Shown: positions 50,292 to 57,656 of the stretch, in pieces
Position numbering within the stretch: the first letter of the stretch is position 1
Layout of the letters: each line of letters starts with the position of its first letter
DNA from: Acidobacteriota bacterium
GTDB taxonomy: Bacteria > Acidobacteriota > Terriglobia > Bryobacterales > UBA6623
Direction of reading: 5' to 3'
Length of the DNA: 64,000 nt
Assembly (NCBI GenBank): GCA_016125275.1
Contig: WGMB01000003.1
Coordinates: forward strand, 62,001 to 126,000
Position numbers and translations under genes: made by a program
The notes under the pieces: model-generated
Databases searched by the model: none
What the model saw: the letters and a program-made list of their open reading frames with translations, nothing else
Told to the model about the DNA's origin: nothing

Positions 50292-51161
50292 ATGAGACTC
50301 GATCGCCGCTCCTTCCTCGTCGCCTTCGGAGCCGGCGCGCTGGCTTCCTGCGGCCAGAGCCCTGCTCCCTCCTCCGCCGCGGCTCCGCCCGCCATGCCCA
50401 AGGCCGACGCCTTCGGCCTCATCGGCGATCGCTATCACAACTCCGACTACATCCGCTCCGGGCTCAACCGCACCATTGCGGACGCACTCGGCGTCTCCGT
50501 CGATTTCTGCGACAACACCCATGAGCTCAACGCTCAGACGCTCGACGGCCGCAAGCTGCTGATCATTCTGCGCGATGGAATGATCTGGCCGGACGGCTAC
50601 CCGAACGAGACGACCAACGCCGCCTGGGTGGCCACCGGCAAGCCCGAGCTCAAGTCCGAACCGCCCGTCGATGTCGGCGACCCGAAGCCGGCCTTCTGGA
50701 TGCAGCCCGGTCAAGGCAAAGCCGTGCACGACTTCGTTGACGCAGGGGGCTCGGCCCTATTGCTCCACAACGTGACGCACGTGGGCCTGACCGATCCGGA
50801 CTTCCGCGGCGTGCTCAAGGCCGCCTACGCGGGCCATCCGCCCATCCGCACGTTCAAGGTGAAGGTCACCAACTCCGACCACCCCATCGCCAAGGGCGTT
50901 TCGGACTTCGTCGTGACCGACGAGCAGCACTACATGGACTACGACGGAGAACCGGGGAACATCTTCTTGGAGACCGTCAACGAAGACAATCTGGACTACA
51001 ACGGCAAGGGCCCCACCGCTCCCGGCGGCTGGGCGCATGAGTACGGCAAGGGCCGCGTCTGCTACATGTCGCCCGGCCACCTGCTCTACGTGCTCTGGAA
51101 TCCGGAATACATCAAGCTTCAGCAGAACGCCGTCCGCTGGCTGCTGCGCCAAGATGCTTGA
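50292..51161 (+). CDS. Tat-exported ThuA-like lipoprotein
   Basis: 289 residues. Tat signal RLDRRSFLVAFGAGALASCGQ with a lipobox-like ASC, then a Pro/Ala/Ser linker. The ThuA (class I glutamine amidotransferase-like) fold shows as RKLLIILRDGMIWPDG, QGKAVHDFVDAGGSALLLHN, DHPIAKGVSDFVVTDEQHYMDYDG and GRVCYMSPGHLLYVLWNPEY, with the typical closing LQQNAVRWLLR. ThuA-like proteins of this group are common in Acidobacteria and Planctomycetes; the enzymatic role is unproven. A GC hairpin follows the stop. Confidence 0.85.
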   Translation: MRLDRRSFLVAFGAGALASCGQSPAPSSAAAPPAMPKADAFGLIGDRYHNSDYIRSGLNRTIADALGVSVDFCDNTHELNAQTLDGRKLLIILRDGMIWPDGYPNETTNAAWVATGKPELKSEPPVDVGDPKPAFWMQPGQGKAVHDFVDAGGSALLLHNVTHVGLTDPDFRGVLKAAYAGHPPIRTFKVKVTNSDHPIAKGVSDFVVTDEQHYMDYDGEPGNIFLETVNEDNLDYNGKGPTAPGGWAHEYGKGRVCYMSPGHLLYVLWNPEYIKLQQNAVRWLLRQDA

Positions 51162-51179
51162 GCCGGCGAACGGCCGGCT
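51161..51179 (+). terminator. Hairpin after the ThuA-like gene
   Basis: AGCCGGC / GCCGGCT, 7-bp perfect stem with a 5-nt loop, starting at the last base of the stop codon. No T-tract, and TATATT follows at 51183-51188, so it may equally border a new promoter. Confidence 0.35.
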
Positions 51180-51227
51180 GCTGTATATTGCGATCAGAAG
51201 GGCGCCACGCGGCGCTCCTTCTTCAAC

Positions 51228-51677
51228 TTGGTCCGCGCTCGTTCCATTGGCCGCTTGCTGGGCGTCGTTGTTCTTGCGCTGAGCCTTGGCCTGAGCGGCT
51301 GGGCGCGGCCCTTCAGCCCGCCGGATCCTCTCGCCGGCTCGTCGCGCGGTTCCTATCAGGCCACTCCGGCGATCGCCAACGCAGCGCCGGCCGAGCACCG
51401 CTCTCCGGACTCGATCGCCGTTCCCCAGGCGCCCGTCGGCATCGCGACGGTTCCGAGCCTCTCCCGCGCCGAGCGCGCCCCGGTCCGCCCGGCAGGATCG
51501 ATCATCCGCCGCGGCCGAGACAACGCCGAGCGCGGCCCTCCTTCCTCCCGAGTCCTCTCCCGCCATTGTCGTGTTGAGACGGATTCACAAGGAGGAACAT
51601 TGCCATGTCCGTTGACGCAGAACGGAACGACCAGCCTCGCGGCCGCGAGCCGGGGAACGACTTTGCCTTTGCGGTGA
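51228..51677 (+). CDS. Possible secreted Pro/Ala-rich protein
   Basis: Open frame from TTG 51228. The first ~27 residues (SIGRLLGVVVLALSLGLSGWA) look like a signal peptide; the rest is Pro/Ala/Ser/Arg-rich without a recognised domain. The last 24 codons run into the next gene in another frame, an unusually long overlap, so either the end is wrong or the frame is spurious. It fills the otherwise empty 443 bp between the ThuA-like gene and the small membrane protein. TATATT at 51183 may be a promoter. Confidence 0.3.
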   Translation: MVRARSIGRLLGVVVLALSLGLSGWARPFSPPDPLAGSSRGSYQATPAIANAAPAEHRSPDSIAVPQAPVGIATVPSLSRAERAPVRPAGSIIRRGRDNAERGPPSSRVLSRHCRVETDSQGGTLPCPLTQNGTTSLAAASRGTTLPLR

Positions 51678-51742
51678 AGTTCTTCGGAATCGTGGCGCTG
51701 GTGATCGGCGCCATCTGGTGGCTCAACAGCCTGGTCGGCTAG
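51605..51742 (+). CDS. 45-residue single-pass membrane protein
   Basis: ATG 51605 has a strong GGAGG 9 nt upstream. A charged N-terminus of ~20 residues (VDAERNDQPRGREPGND) is followed by one transmembrane helix (FFGIVALVIGAIWWLNSLV). A near-perfect intrinsic terminator begins 8 bp after the stop. These signals together make it a convincing real gene despite its size. No family is recognised; small proteins of this form often tune larger membrane complexes. Confidence 0.65.
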   Translation: MSVDAERNDQPRGREPGNDFAFAVKFFGIVALVIGAIWWLNSLVG

Positions 51743-51749
51743 AAAAGGA

Positions 51750-51777
51750 CGAGGGCGGCCCAACCGGGCCGCCCTCG
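51750..51777. terminator. Bidirectional rho-independent terminator
   Basis: Twelve-bp perfect stem CGAGGGCGGCCC / GGGCCGCCCTCG around the AACC tetraloop, with TTT after it on the plus strand and CCTTTTC on the minus strand. It separates the small membrane protein from the convergent gene ending at 51806. Confidence 0.88.
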
Positions 51778-51805
51778 TTTCCCCATCCGCTCAACAAACT
51801 CTCCG

Positions 51806-52408
51806 TCACTGGCCGCGGTGCAGCCGGACTTCCTCAAAGAACCGGTCGGCTGACAAGAGCGACGGGCCGCTCTGTCCCTCCACCGCCAACGCCTTCAGCC
51901 CCAACCCGCCCTTCGGCAGAATCTGCGGCGCCGTCACCAAGCGGTTCTCCCGCACCGCCGTCACCGGCCTGCGGTCGGCGCTGAGCATTACGTCCTGCCC
52001 TGTGGTGGGATCGGTTTCCACGAAGAAGACGCCCTGCCAAAGCCCAACTGTGGGCCCAAACACCTGTTCCGGTTTGGCGTTGAGAAACAGCGCCACGCGG
52101 TCTCCGACGGTGAAGTGGGGCATACCCTGGATGGCCAAACGTCCGTCGGACGTCTCTCCGCCCAGCATCCGGAACGTGTAGTCCGTCCCCTGCAACTGAG
52201 TCGGCACGGCCCGGCGGACGCGAATCGTCACCGTCGAGAAGATGTAGCCGGTCGAATCCTTCGCGGCCTCCACCGACGTCACCTCGCCGCTGATGACGTG
52301 CCGCGCAAAGCGGCTGAGCTGCTGGAAGTCGACCGCCAGCACCGACGACGCCTGGACCGGAATCGTCGTCGCCACCAGGAGAATCGCCCAAGAAATCCAC
52401 TGTCGCAT
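51806..52408 (-). CDS. Secreted protein of unknown function
   Basis: 200 residues, signal peptide WISWAILLVATTIPVQASSV. The mature part (VISGEVTSVEAAKDSTGYIFSTVTIRVRRAV; HFTVGDRVALFLNAKPEQVF) resembles a beta-rich OB-like or CARDB-like module but I cannot name the family. It follows the zincin gene on the same strand by 12 bp, so both are in one operon; the two secreted products may work together. The C-terminus SADRFFEEVRLHRGQ has no anchor. Confidence 0.72.
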   Translation of the reverse strand: MRQWISWAILLVATTIPVQASSVLAVDFQQLSRFARHVISGEVTSVEAAKDSTGYIFSTVTIRVRRAVPTQLQGTDYTFRMLGGETSDGRLAIQGMPHFTVGDRVALFLNAKPEQVFGPTVGLWQGVFFVETDPTTGQDVMLSADRRPVTAVRENRLVTAPQILPKGGLGLKALAVEGQSGPSLLSADRFFEEVRLHRGQ

Positions 52409-52420
52409 CGTCTTGTCTCC

Positions 52421-54190
52421 CTAGCGCACGGACACGAAGCCGGCTTCGCTCATCTCACCCGCAATCTCGATCCTCACGGGCAGGTCGCCCGTGATGCCCG
52501 CCGGCATCTCCACGTTCGCCTGCGCCAGGCCGGCGTACCCCGGGGTCATGCCGAGGTAGAGAACCTTGGCCTCCCGGCCTGCCACGAGCACGCGATACTC
52601 GGAGGCGACCCGCGCCAGAGTGTCCGAAGGGGCCGCCTGCCCGCTAGGAACATGCGGCGTCGTCGCGCCTTGGCCGGTAAAGAACAGCGTCACCACCGAG
52701 CCGCCGGCGGCCACGTTGTCCGGAGCGTTCAGGCTGCCGTCCTGGTTGAGCGCGATCGCCCGGTGTCCGTCGAGCAGAAAGAGCTGCGGCGCTGCCGAGA
52801 CGAGGTCGAACGGCGTGCCACGGTTCTGGCCGAAGCTGGTGCGCACGATCGCACCGCTGCGGCCTTCATAGGTCTCCGCCGGCACCAGCGCATTGATCTG
52901 AGTGGGAGACACGTAGAGCAGCGGCGCCTTGGAGCCGTTGATGATCACGTCGGTGTCGCCCAGCCGGGTGGGCAAGGGAAAGCCCTCGGCGGCCATCGTC
53001 ACCGTGGAGAAGTTCTGGCCGTAGAGCGTAACGAGCGAGCCGGGCGCGAGCTTGGCGGAGGCCGGATTGGCGGCGCTGACGATGCCCGCCGAGGTCAGCA
53101 ACGGCGCCTCGCCGCCCGAGCCGGCCGGGCTCACCGTCAGCGACACGGTCAGAGTCGCCGGGGGCCCCGGGTGCTTCTCGTCCGAGAACGAAACCGTGGC
53201 CTCGTAGTGGCCGGGAGCTAGTCCGGCAGAGTCCACGCCGATCGCGACCGTGTCGAGCGAATTGAACCGGCCTGTGGGCGGCTCGATGGTCACCCAAGAC
53301 TGGTTGGCCGCGGCGTTCCATCGGCGGAAGCGCAAGCCGTAGATCGAGACGTCCTTCTCGAAAGGCGGCAGGGCTCCCTGAACGGCCTCGAACTCGACCA
53401 AGCGCTCGGATTCCTTGAAGCGAATCGAGGATTCGGTATCAGTCGGATAAAGAAACTTGACGCCCTCCACCTCCGGCGAGCCGAGGTTCCGCTTGCGCTC
53501 GTTGAGGTCGACGACCGACTCCATGATGGTCGGTTCGGTCACGCAGTTGTCGTTGTGATCCAGCCCCAAGGAGTGCCCCAACTCGTGGATCAGCACGGTC
53601 TCGAAGTCGATCTGGCCGTCCGACGGGTTGACCTCGAAGGGGATCTCCGGGTTGAAGAAGACATCGGAGTTGCGGATGGAACGGCCCGGGCTGTAGTCCT
53701 CGTAGATCAGCGTCACCGCCAGCGTCGTCTGGAAGACTGGAAAGAACTCGAGCACGTCGCCGCCGGGACCGCGAGGCGGTTCCGGCGGACCTTGGTCCGG
53801 GCAATCGAAGACGCCGCCGCAGGAGGCGATGGTCACCCGATTGTCGTTGGGGTCCGCCTCCTTGTCGCTCAGTCCCAGGTTGTTGAACTGCCACTTCGAA
53901 CCGTTGACGCCGTTCCACTTGGCGATGGACTCGTTGATGGCCGGAAGCCAGATGTCCTTGCGGGTCAGGAAGGCGCCTTCGAACCGCTTGTCGATCAGCA
54001 CATCGAAGCTGGGCGTGGCCCGCGGTCCGAACTCGTCGGGGTAACCGACGACAGTAAAGTCACCGGGCTTGCACGCTTCGACGGGCGGCTGACCGATGGT
54101 CTGAGCGCCCAGGGAGGCGGCAAAGAGGACGAGCGGGCCGGCGCGTCGGATCAGCGCGGCTCCGCGAAAGGGCGCCAGGGGTGGTCTCAT
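52421..54190 (-). CDS. Secreted zincin metallopeptidase with TIGR03437-type C-terminal domain
   Basis: 589 residues. Signal-like N-terminus (RRAGPLVLFAASLGAQ). The zinc motif HELGHSLGLDH is at residues 202-212 (HExxHxxGxxH, metzincin type), with a likely Met-turn at TIM (221-223). An IPT/Ig-like middle follows (WVTIEPPTGRFNS). The last ~220 residues, from LTSAGIVSAANPASAKLAPGS on, match the Solibacter uncharacterized C-terminal domain TIGR03437 (VTLYGQNFS, VSPTQINALVP, GQGATTP). ATG 54190 was chosen as the last Met before the signal-like stretch; the frame stays open to 54304. It probably degrades extracellular protein. Confidence 0.87.
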   Translation of the reverse strand: MRPPLAPFRGAALIRRAGPLVLFAASLGAQTIGQPPVEACKPGDFTVVGYPDEFGPRATPSFDVLIDKRFEGAFLTRKDIWLPAINESIAKWNGVNGSKWQFNNLGLSDKEADPNDNRVTIASCGGVFDCPDQGPPEPPRGPGGDVLEFFPVFQTTLAVTLIYEDYSPGRSIRNSDVFFNPEIPFEVNPSDGQIDFETVLIHELGHSLGLDHNDNCVTEPTIMESVVDLNERKRNLGSPEVEGVKFLYPTDTESSIRFKESERLVEFEAVQGALPPFEKDVSIYGLRFRRWNAAANQSWVTIEPPTGRFNSLDTVAIGVDSAGLAPGHYEATVSFSDEKHPGPPATLTVSLTVSPAGSGGEAPLLTSAGIVSAANPASAKLAPGSLVTLYGQNFSTVTMAAEGFPLPTRLGDTDVIINGSKAPLLYVSPTQINALVPAETYEGRSGAIVRTSFGQNRGTPFDLVSAAPQLFLLDGHRAIALNQDGSLNAPDNVAAGGSVVTLFFTGQGATTPHVPSGQAAPSDTLARVASEYRVLVAGREAKVLYLGMTPGYAGLAQANVEMPAGITGDLPVRIEIAGEMSEAGFVSVR

Positions 54191-54414
54191 AACTCGACAG
54201 CGGGGAGCGCGTCCTGCAAGGTTCGGGAGTGGGACGGAGACGCGATCCCTCATCGATATGGAACGACAGATCAGAGTCGTACGACCCTCCGAGCTTTCTA
54301 GCATTCTGTTGCGGAATTCGCCTTAGCCGCCCACACCCGCCGAGCGCTTCGCCGCTGTAACTTCACCTCGGGCCGACCCGCCTCTAGCTGGGAAGCTTTA
54401 CAGTAGGAGAACTG

Positions 54415-54924
54415 ATGACTGCACCCGCTCGACAAGCGCTCGCCGCCGCGTTGGCCGCCCTGTTGCTGGCCCCTCCCACCGTGTTCGGTCAGAGCGGCGG
54501 TCTGCAAGTGGAGGTCGTGGCCGGCCAAGGCGGCTCCAACGACGTGAACACGCGCGCCTACGTCGAGCCCGTGGTGGAGGTCAAGGATGGTCAGGGACGG
54601 CCCGTGGCCGACGCCGAGGTCACCTTCCGCGCGCCGGCCCAAGGCCCAAGCGTCACCTTCTACGGCGCCAGCCGCTCGACCACCGTCCACACCGACCAGA
54701 GCGGCCGCGCAGGCGCCTACGGCATGATGCCCAACACCGACCCGGGCCCGTTTCAGATCGCCGTGCTGGCCGAGCACGACGGGCGGACGGCCTCGGCCGT
54801 GATCGACCAAGTCAACCAGGCGCCGCCCGTGGAAAAGAAGAAGTTCTTCGGCAAGAAGATGCGGGCGCTGGTGGGCATCGGCGTCATCGTGGCGATCGTA
54901 GCCATAGCCACCGGCGGGGACTAG
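54415..54924 (+). CDS. Exported Ig-like protein with C-terminal membrane helix
   Basis: 169 residues. Signal peptide (RQALAAALAALLLAPPTVFGQ), then one Big-1-like/carboxypeptidase-regulatory beta-sandwich (EPVVEVKDGQGRPVADAEVTFRAP; TDQSGRAGAYGMMPN) and a C-terminal helix (MRALVGIGVIVAIVAIATGGD) after a Lys-rich stop-transfer segment. It looks like a surface adhesion module or a sensor. TAGGAGA 6 nt upstream gives a good ribosome-binding site. Divergent from the zincin gene. Confidence 0.77.
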   Translation: MTAPARQALAAALAALLLAPPTVFGQSGGLQVEVVAGQGGSNDVNTRAYVEPVVEVKDGQGRPVADAEVTFRAPAQGPSVTFYGASRSTTVHTDQSGRAGAYGMMPNTDPGPFQIAVLAEHDGRTASAVIDQVNQAPPVEKKKFFGKKMRALVGIGVIVAIVAIATGGD

Positions 54925-54990
54925 TCCCGAGCTCGAGGAGCCCTCAGGGTCGGCCTTTTCGGGCTGATCCTCGATCCATTTCCACCGATG

Positions 54991-54996
54991 TATACT
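54991..54996 (+). promoter_or_regulatory. Possible promoter of the glycan-modification operon
   Basis: TATACT preceded by G-rich/TG context, ~110 nt before the MBOAT start; an imperfect hairpin at ~54937-54972 precedes it. No convincing -35. Confidence 0.3.
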
Positions 54997-55105
54997 AGCG
55001 GGAGCGCCTGCCGCGCGGGGGGCGCAGCCCCCGTCCGCGCGGTCCCTCGTCCGGCTTTCCGCCGAGTCCGCCGGTCTGAACGAACCAAGCCGAATTCGCC
55101 AGGCC

Positions 55106-56536
55106 ATGCTCTTCAACTCCTTCGAGTTCCTGGTCTTTCTGCCGTTCGTTCTGCTCGTTTATCACAACCTCAACCACGGCTGGCAGAACCGCTTTCTGGT
55201 GGCCGCGAGCTGCTTCTTCTACGGCAGTTGGGACTGGCGCTTCCTGTTCCCGCTGCTGACCTCCACGACCATCGACTATTGGTGCGCCAAGAAGATGGAG
55301 GCGCAGTTGGCGGCCGGAGCGCCGCAGGCGGAGCGCAAACGCTACGTCGTGTTGAGCGTGGTCACGAATCTCGGTCTACTGGGATTCTTCAAGTACTTCA
55401 ACTTCTTCTCGGAGAACCTTTACGAGCTGCTGGCGAGCCTCGGCGTCCACGTCAACGCCTGGACGCTCGATGTGATCCTGCCCGTCGGTATTTCGTTCTA
55501 CACCTTCCAGGCGCTGAGCTATACGATCGACGTCTATCGCGGCGAGGCTCACGCCACCAACAGCTTCTGGGATTTCTTCCTGGCGGTGCTCTACTTTCCG
55601 CATCTGGTGGCCGGCCCGATCCAGCGCGCCCAGAACCTGCTGGCGCAGGTCACTTCGCCGCGCCACACGACCCGCCAGCAGGTCTTTGACGGCCTGCACC
55701 TGATCTTCTGGGGCTACTTCAAGAAGGTCTTCATCGCCGACAACCTGGGGCCGCTCGTGGACCAAGTCTTCCAGTCCCCCTCCCCGGACGGATTCCAGAC
55801 GGCCATGGCCGTCTACGGCTTCTGCTTCCAGATCTACTGCGATTTTTCGGGCTACACGGACATCGCTCGCGGCGTGGCCAAGCTGATGGGCTTCGAGTTC
55901 ATGCTGAACTTCAACCTGCCCTACTTCGCCACCAACGCGCAGGAGTTCTGGACGCGCTGGCACATCAGCCTGTCCACGTGGCTCCGCGACTACCTCTACA
56001 TTCCGCTCGGCGGCAACCGCAACGGGGTCGGGCAGACCTACCGCAACTTGATGCTGACGATGGTGATCGGCGGCCTATGGCACGGCGCCGCCTGGAACTT
56101 CATCCTGTGGGGCTTCTACCACGGGACCTTGCTGGTGACGCACCGCTACTTCCGGGCTCCGCTCGACCGCATCTTCTCCGCCTCCACGCCGTGGGGTCGG
56201 GCGGTCTCGTTCAGCATCCGGCTGTTCGTCTTCTTTCACCTCACCTGCTATGGCTGGCTTCTGTTTCGCGCGACCTCGCTCGAGCAAGTCTTGGGGATGA
56301 CCGCGTCGCTGTTCCGGCCATGGCAGGGCTACGATGAGAACCTGTTGCTGCCGGTGCTGTTCTTCGGCGGCCTGCTAATGGCGATCGAGACAGTGCTGTA
56401 TGCGACCGACCGTATGGACTTTCTGGACTTCCGCTGGGTTCCGGCCGAGGCGCGGGTCGTCTGCTACAGCGTGATCGTGTACCTGTGCCTGTTCCGCGGC
56501 GGCGAGGCCCAGTCGTTCATCTACTTCCAGTTCTGA
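55106..56536 (+). CDS. MBOAT family O-acyltransferase (AlgI-like)
   Basis: 476 residues, about 11 transmembrane helices. The MBOAT hallmarks are WTRWHISLSTWLRDYLYIPLGG and the catalytic His in GGLWHGAAWNFILWG; YPVGISFYTFQALSYTID-type and HLVAGPIQR motifs also match AlgI. AlgI-like proteins pass acyl groups across the inner membrane for polysaccharide O-acetylation. Its stop overlaps the next gene's start (TGATG), the normal AlgI/AlgJ-type pairing. First gene of the 55.1-60.3 kb operon. Confidence 0.93.
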   Translation: MLFNSFEFLVFLPFVLLVYHNLNHGWQNRFLVAASCFFYGSWDWRFLFPLLTSTTIDYWCAKKMEAQLAAGAPQAERKRYVVLSVVTNLGLLGFFKYFNFFSENLYELLASLGVHVNAWTLDVILPVGISFYTFQALSYTIDVYRGEAHATNSFWDFFLAVLYFPHLVAGPIQRAQNLLAQVTSPRHTTRQQVFDGLHLIFWGYFKKVFIADNLGPLVDQVFQSPSPDGFQTAMAVYGFCFQIYCDFSGYTDIARGVAKLMGFEFMLNFNLPYFATNAQEFWTRWHISLSTWLRDYLYIPLGGNRNGVGQTYRNLMLTMVIGGLWHGAAWNFILWGFYHGTLLVTHRYFRAPLDRIFSASTPWGRAVSFSIRLFVFFHLTCYGWLLFRATSLEQVLGMTASLFRPWQGYDENLLLPVLFFGGLLMAIETVLYATDRMDFLDFRWVPAEARVVCYSVIVYLCLFRGGEAQSFIYFQF

Positions 56537-57651
56537 TGCCGCGGCCCGTCCAACTCGTCCGAATCGCGATGGCCGGCCTGCTGGCGCTGGCGACGCTGGA
56601 GGTGTCGGCGCGTGTGGATGACTGGATCACGCACGGCGCGCCGCTGTGGGGGTCCTACGACATCGAGCGCATCTACGAATACGATTCGCTCGGCCGGCGC
56701 GGCAAGCCCAACGCTTCGTACTTGAAGTGGAAGCTCAACGATCAGGGCTTCCGCGGCCCGAACTTCGAAACTGACAAGTTGACCGTGGCGACCTTCGGCG
56801 CGTCGGAGACCTTCGGGCTCTACGAAGCCGAGGACCGGGAGTACCCGCGCCAGCTCGAAGAAGTCCTGCGGCAAAGGCTGGGCTCGGACGCCGTCCAGGT
56901 CGCGAACGTCGCCTATCCCGGCATCACCGTCGGCCAGTCCCTGCTTCGGCTCGACGAGACGCTGGACGCCGTGCGGCCCGACCTGGCCGTGCTGTACCCG
57001 AGCGTGGCGGGCTACATCGAGTACCCGGACAACGGCGAATGGCGACTGGGTCGGGCGCCGGCGCCGAGCCGGATTCCCCCGTCGCGCTTGGCGGAGAGGG
57101 TCCGCGAGTTGCTCAAGCGCTCGATCCCAGAGTGGATTCAGACCACGATCCGCGCCCGCCAGGCCGAGCAGGCCTCCGGCGACGAAGACGTCTGGAAGAC
57201 CATTCCGGAGGGGAATGTCGACGGCTTCCGGCGGGATCTCGACCGATTCCTCGACGCGCTGGCCCAGCGGCGGATCCCTGTGGCTCTCGTCACGCACGCC
57301 ACCCGCTTTGGCGACGCCGTCCGGCCGGAAGAGCGGTTCTTGCTGGTCGCCTGGCGCAAGTTCTATCCGCAGCTAGCCGAGGACGGCTTTCTCGACATGG
57401 AGCGGCGTCTCAACAAAGTGGTCCGTGAGGCGGCCCGCGAGCGCGGCCTGCCGCTGATTGACGCCGCCCGCGAGATGCCTCCCGGGCCCGAGGACTTCGT
57501 GGAATTCGTGCACTTCACCGACGCCGGCTCGCACCGCATGGCCAAGCTGATCGCCGACGGGATCGAGGCGCCTTTGGCCGCCCGGCTCGAGCAGCGTTCG
57601 GCCGGTGCCCGGGTCGGGAACCACAATCCCGCGCCGAAGCAGCTACCTTAG
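56536..57651 (+). CDS. SGNH-type hydrolase/acyltransferase (AlgJ/AlgX-like)
   Basis: 371 residues. N-terminal anchor (VQLVRIAMAGLLALATLEVS), then an SGNH fold: FGASETFGLYEAED (block I nucleophile region, GAS/GDS-type), GITVGQSLLRL and the catalytic Asp-x-x-His-like EFVHFTDAGSHRMA. Paired with the MBOAT protein by a 1-bp overlap, it should be the periplasmic transferase that puts acyl groups on a polysaccharide. The start is ATG 56536; the frame is open further upstream inside the MBOAT gene. Confidence 0.85.
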   Translation: MPRPVQLVRIAMAGLLALATLEVSARVDDWITHGAPLWGSYDIERIYEYDSLGRRGKPNASYLKWKLNDQGFRGPNFETDKLTVATFGASETFGLYEAEDREYPRQLEEVLRQRLGSDAVQVANVAYPGITVGQSLLRLDETLDAVRPDLAVLYPSVAGYIEYPDNGEWRLGRAPAPSRIPPSRLAERVRELLKRSIPEWIQTTIRARQAEQASGDEDVWKTIPEGNVDGFRRDLDRFLDALAQRRIPVALVTHATRFGDAVRPEERFLLVAWRKFYPQLAEDGFLDMERRLNKVVREAARERGLPLIDAAREMPPGPEDFVEFVHFTDAGSHRMAKLIADGIEAPLAARLEQRSAGARVGNHNPAPKQLP

Positions 57652-57656
57652 AGGAG

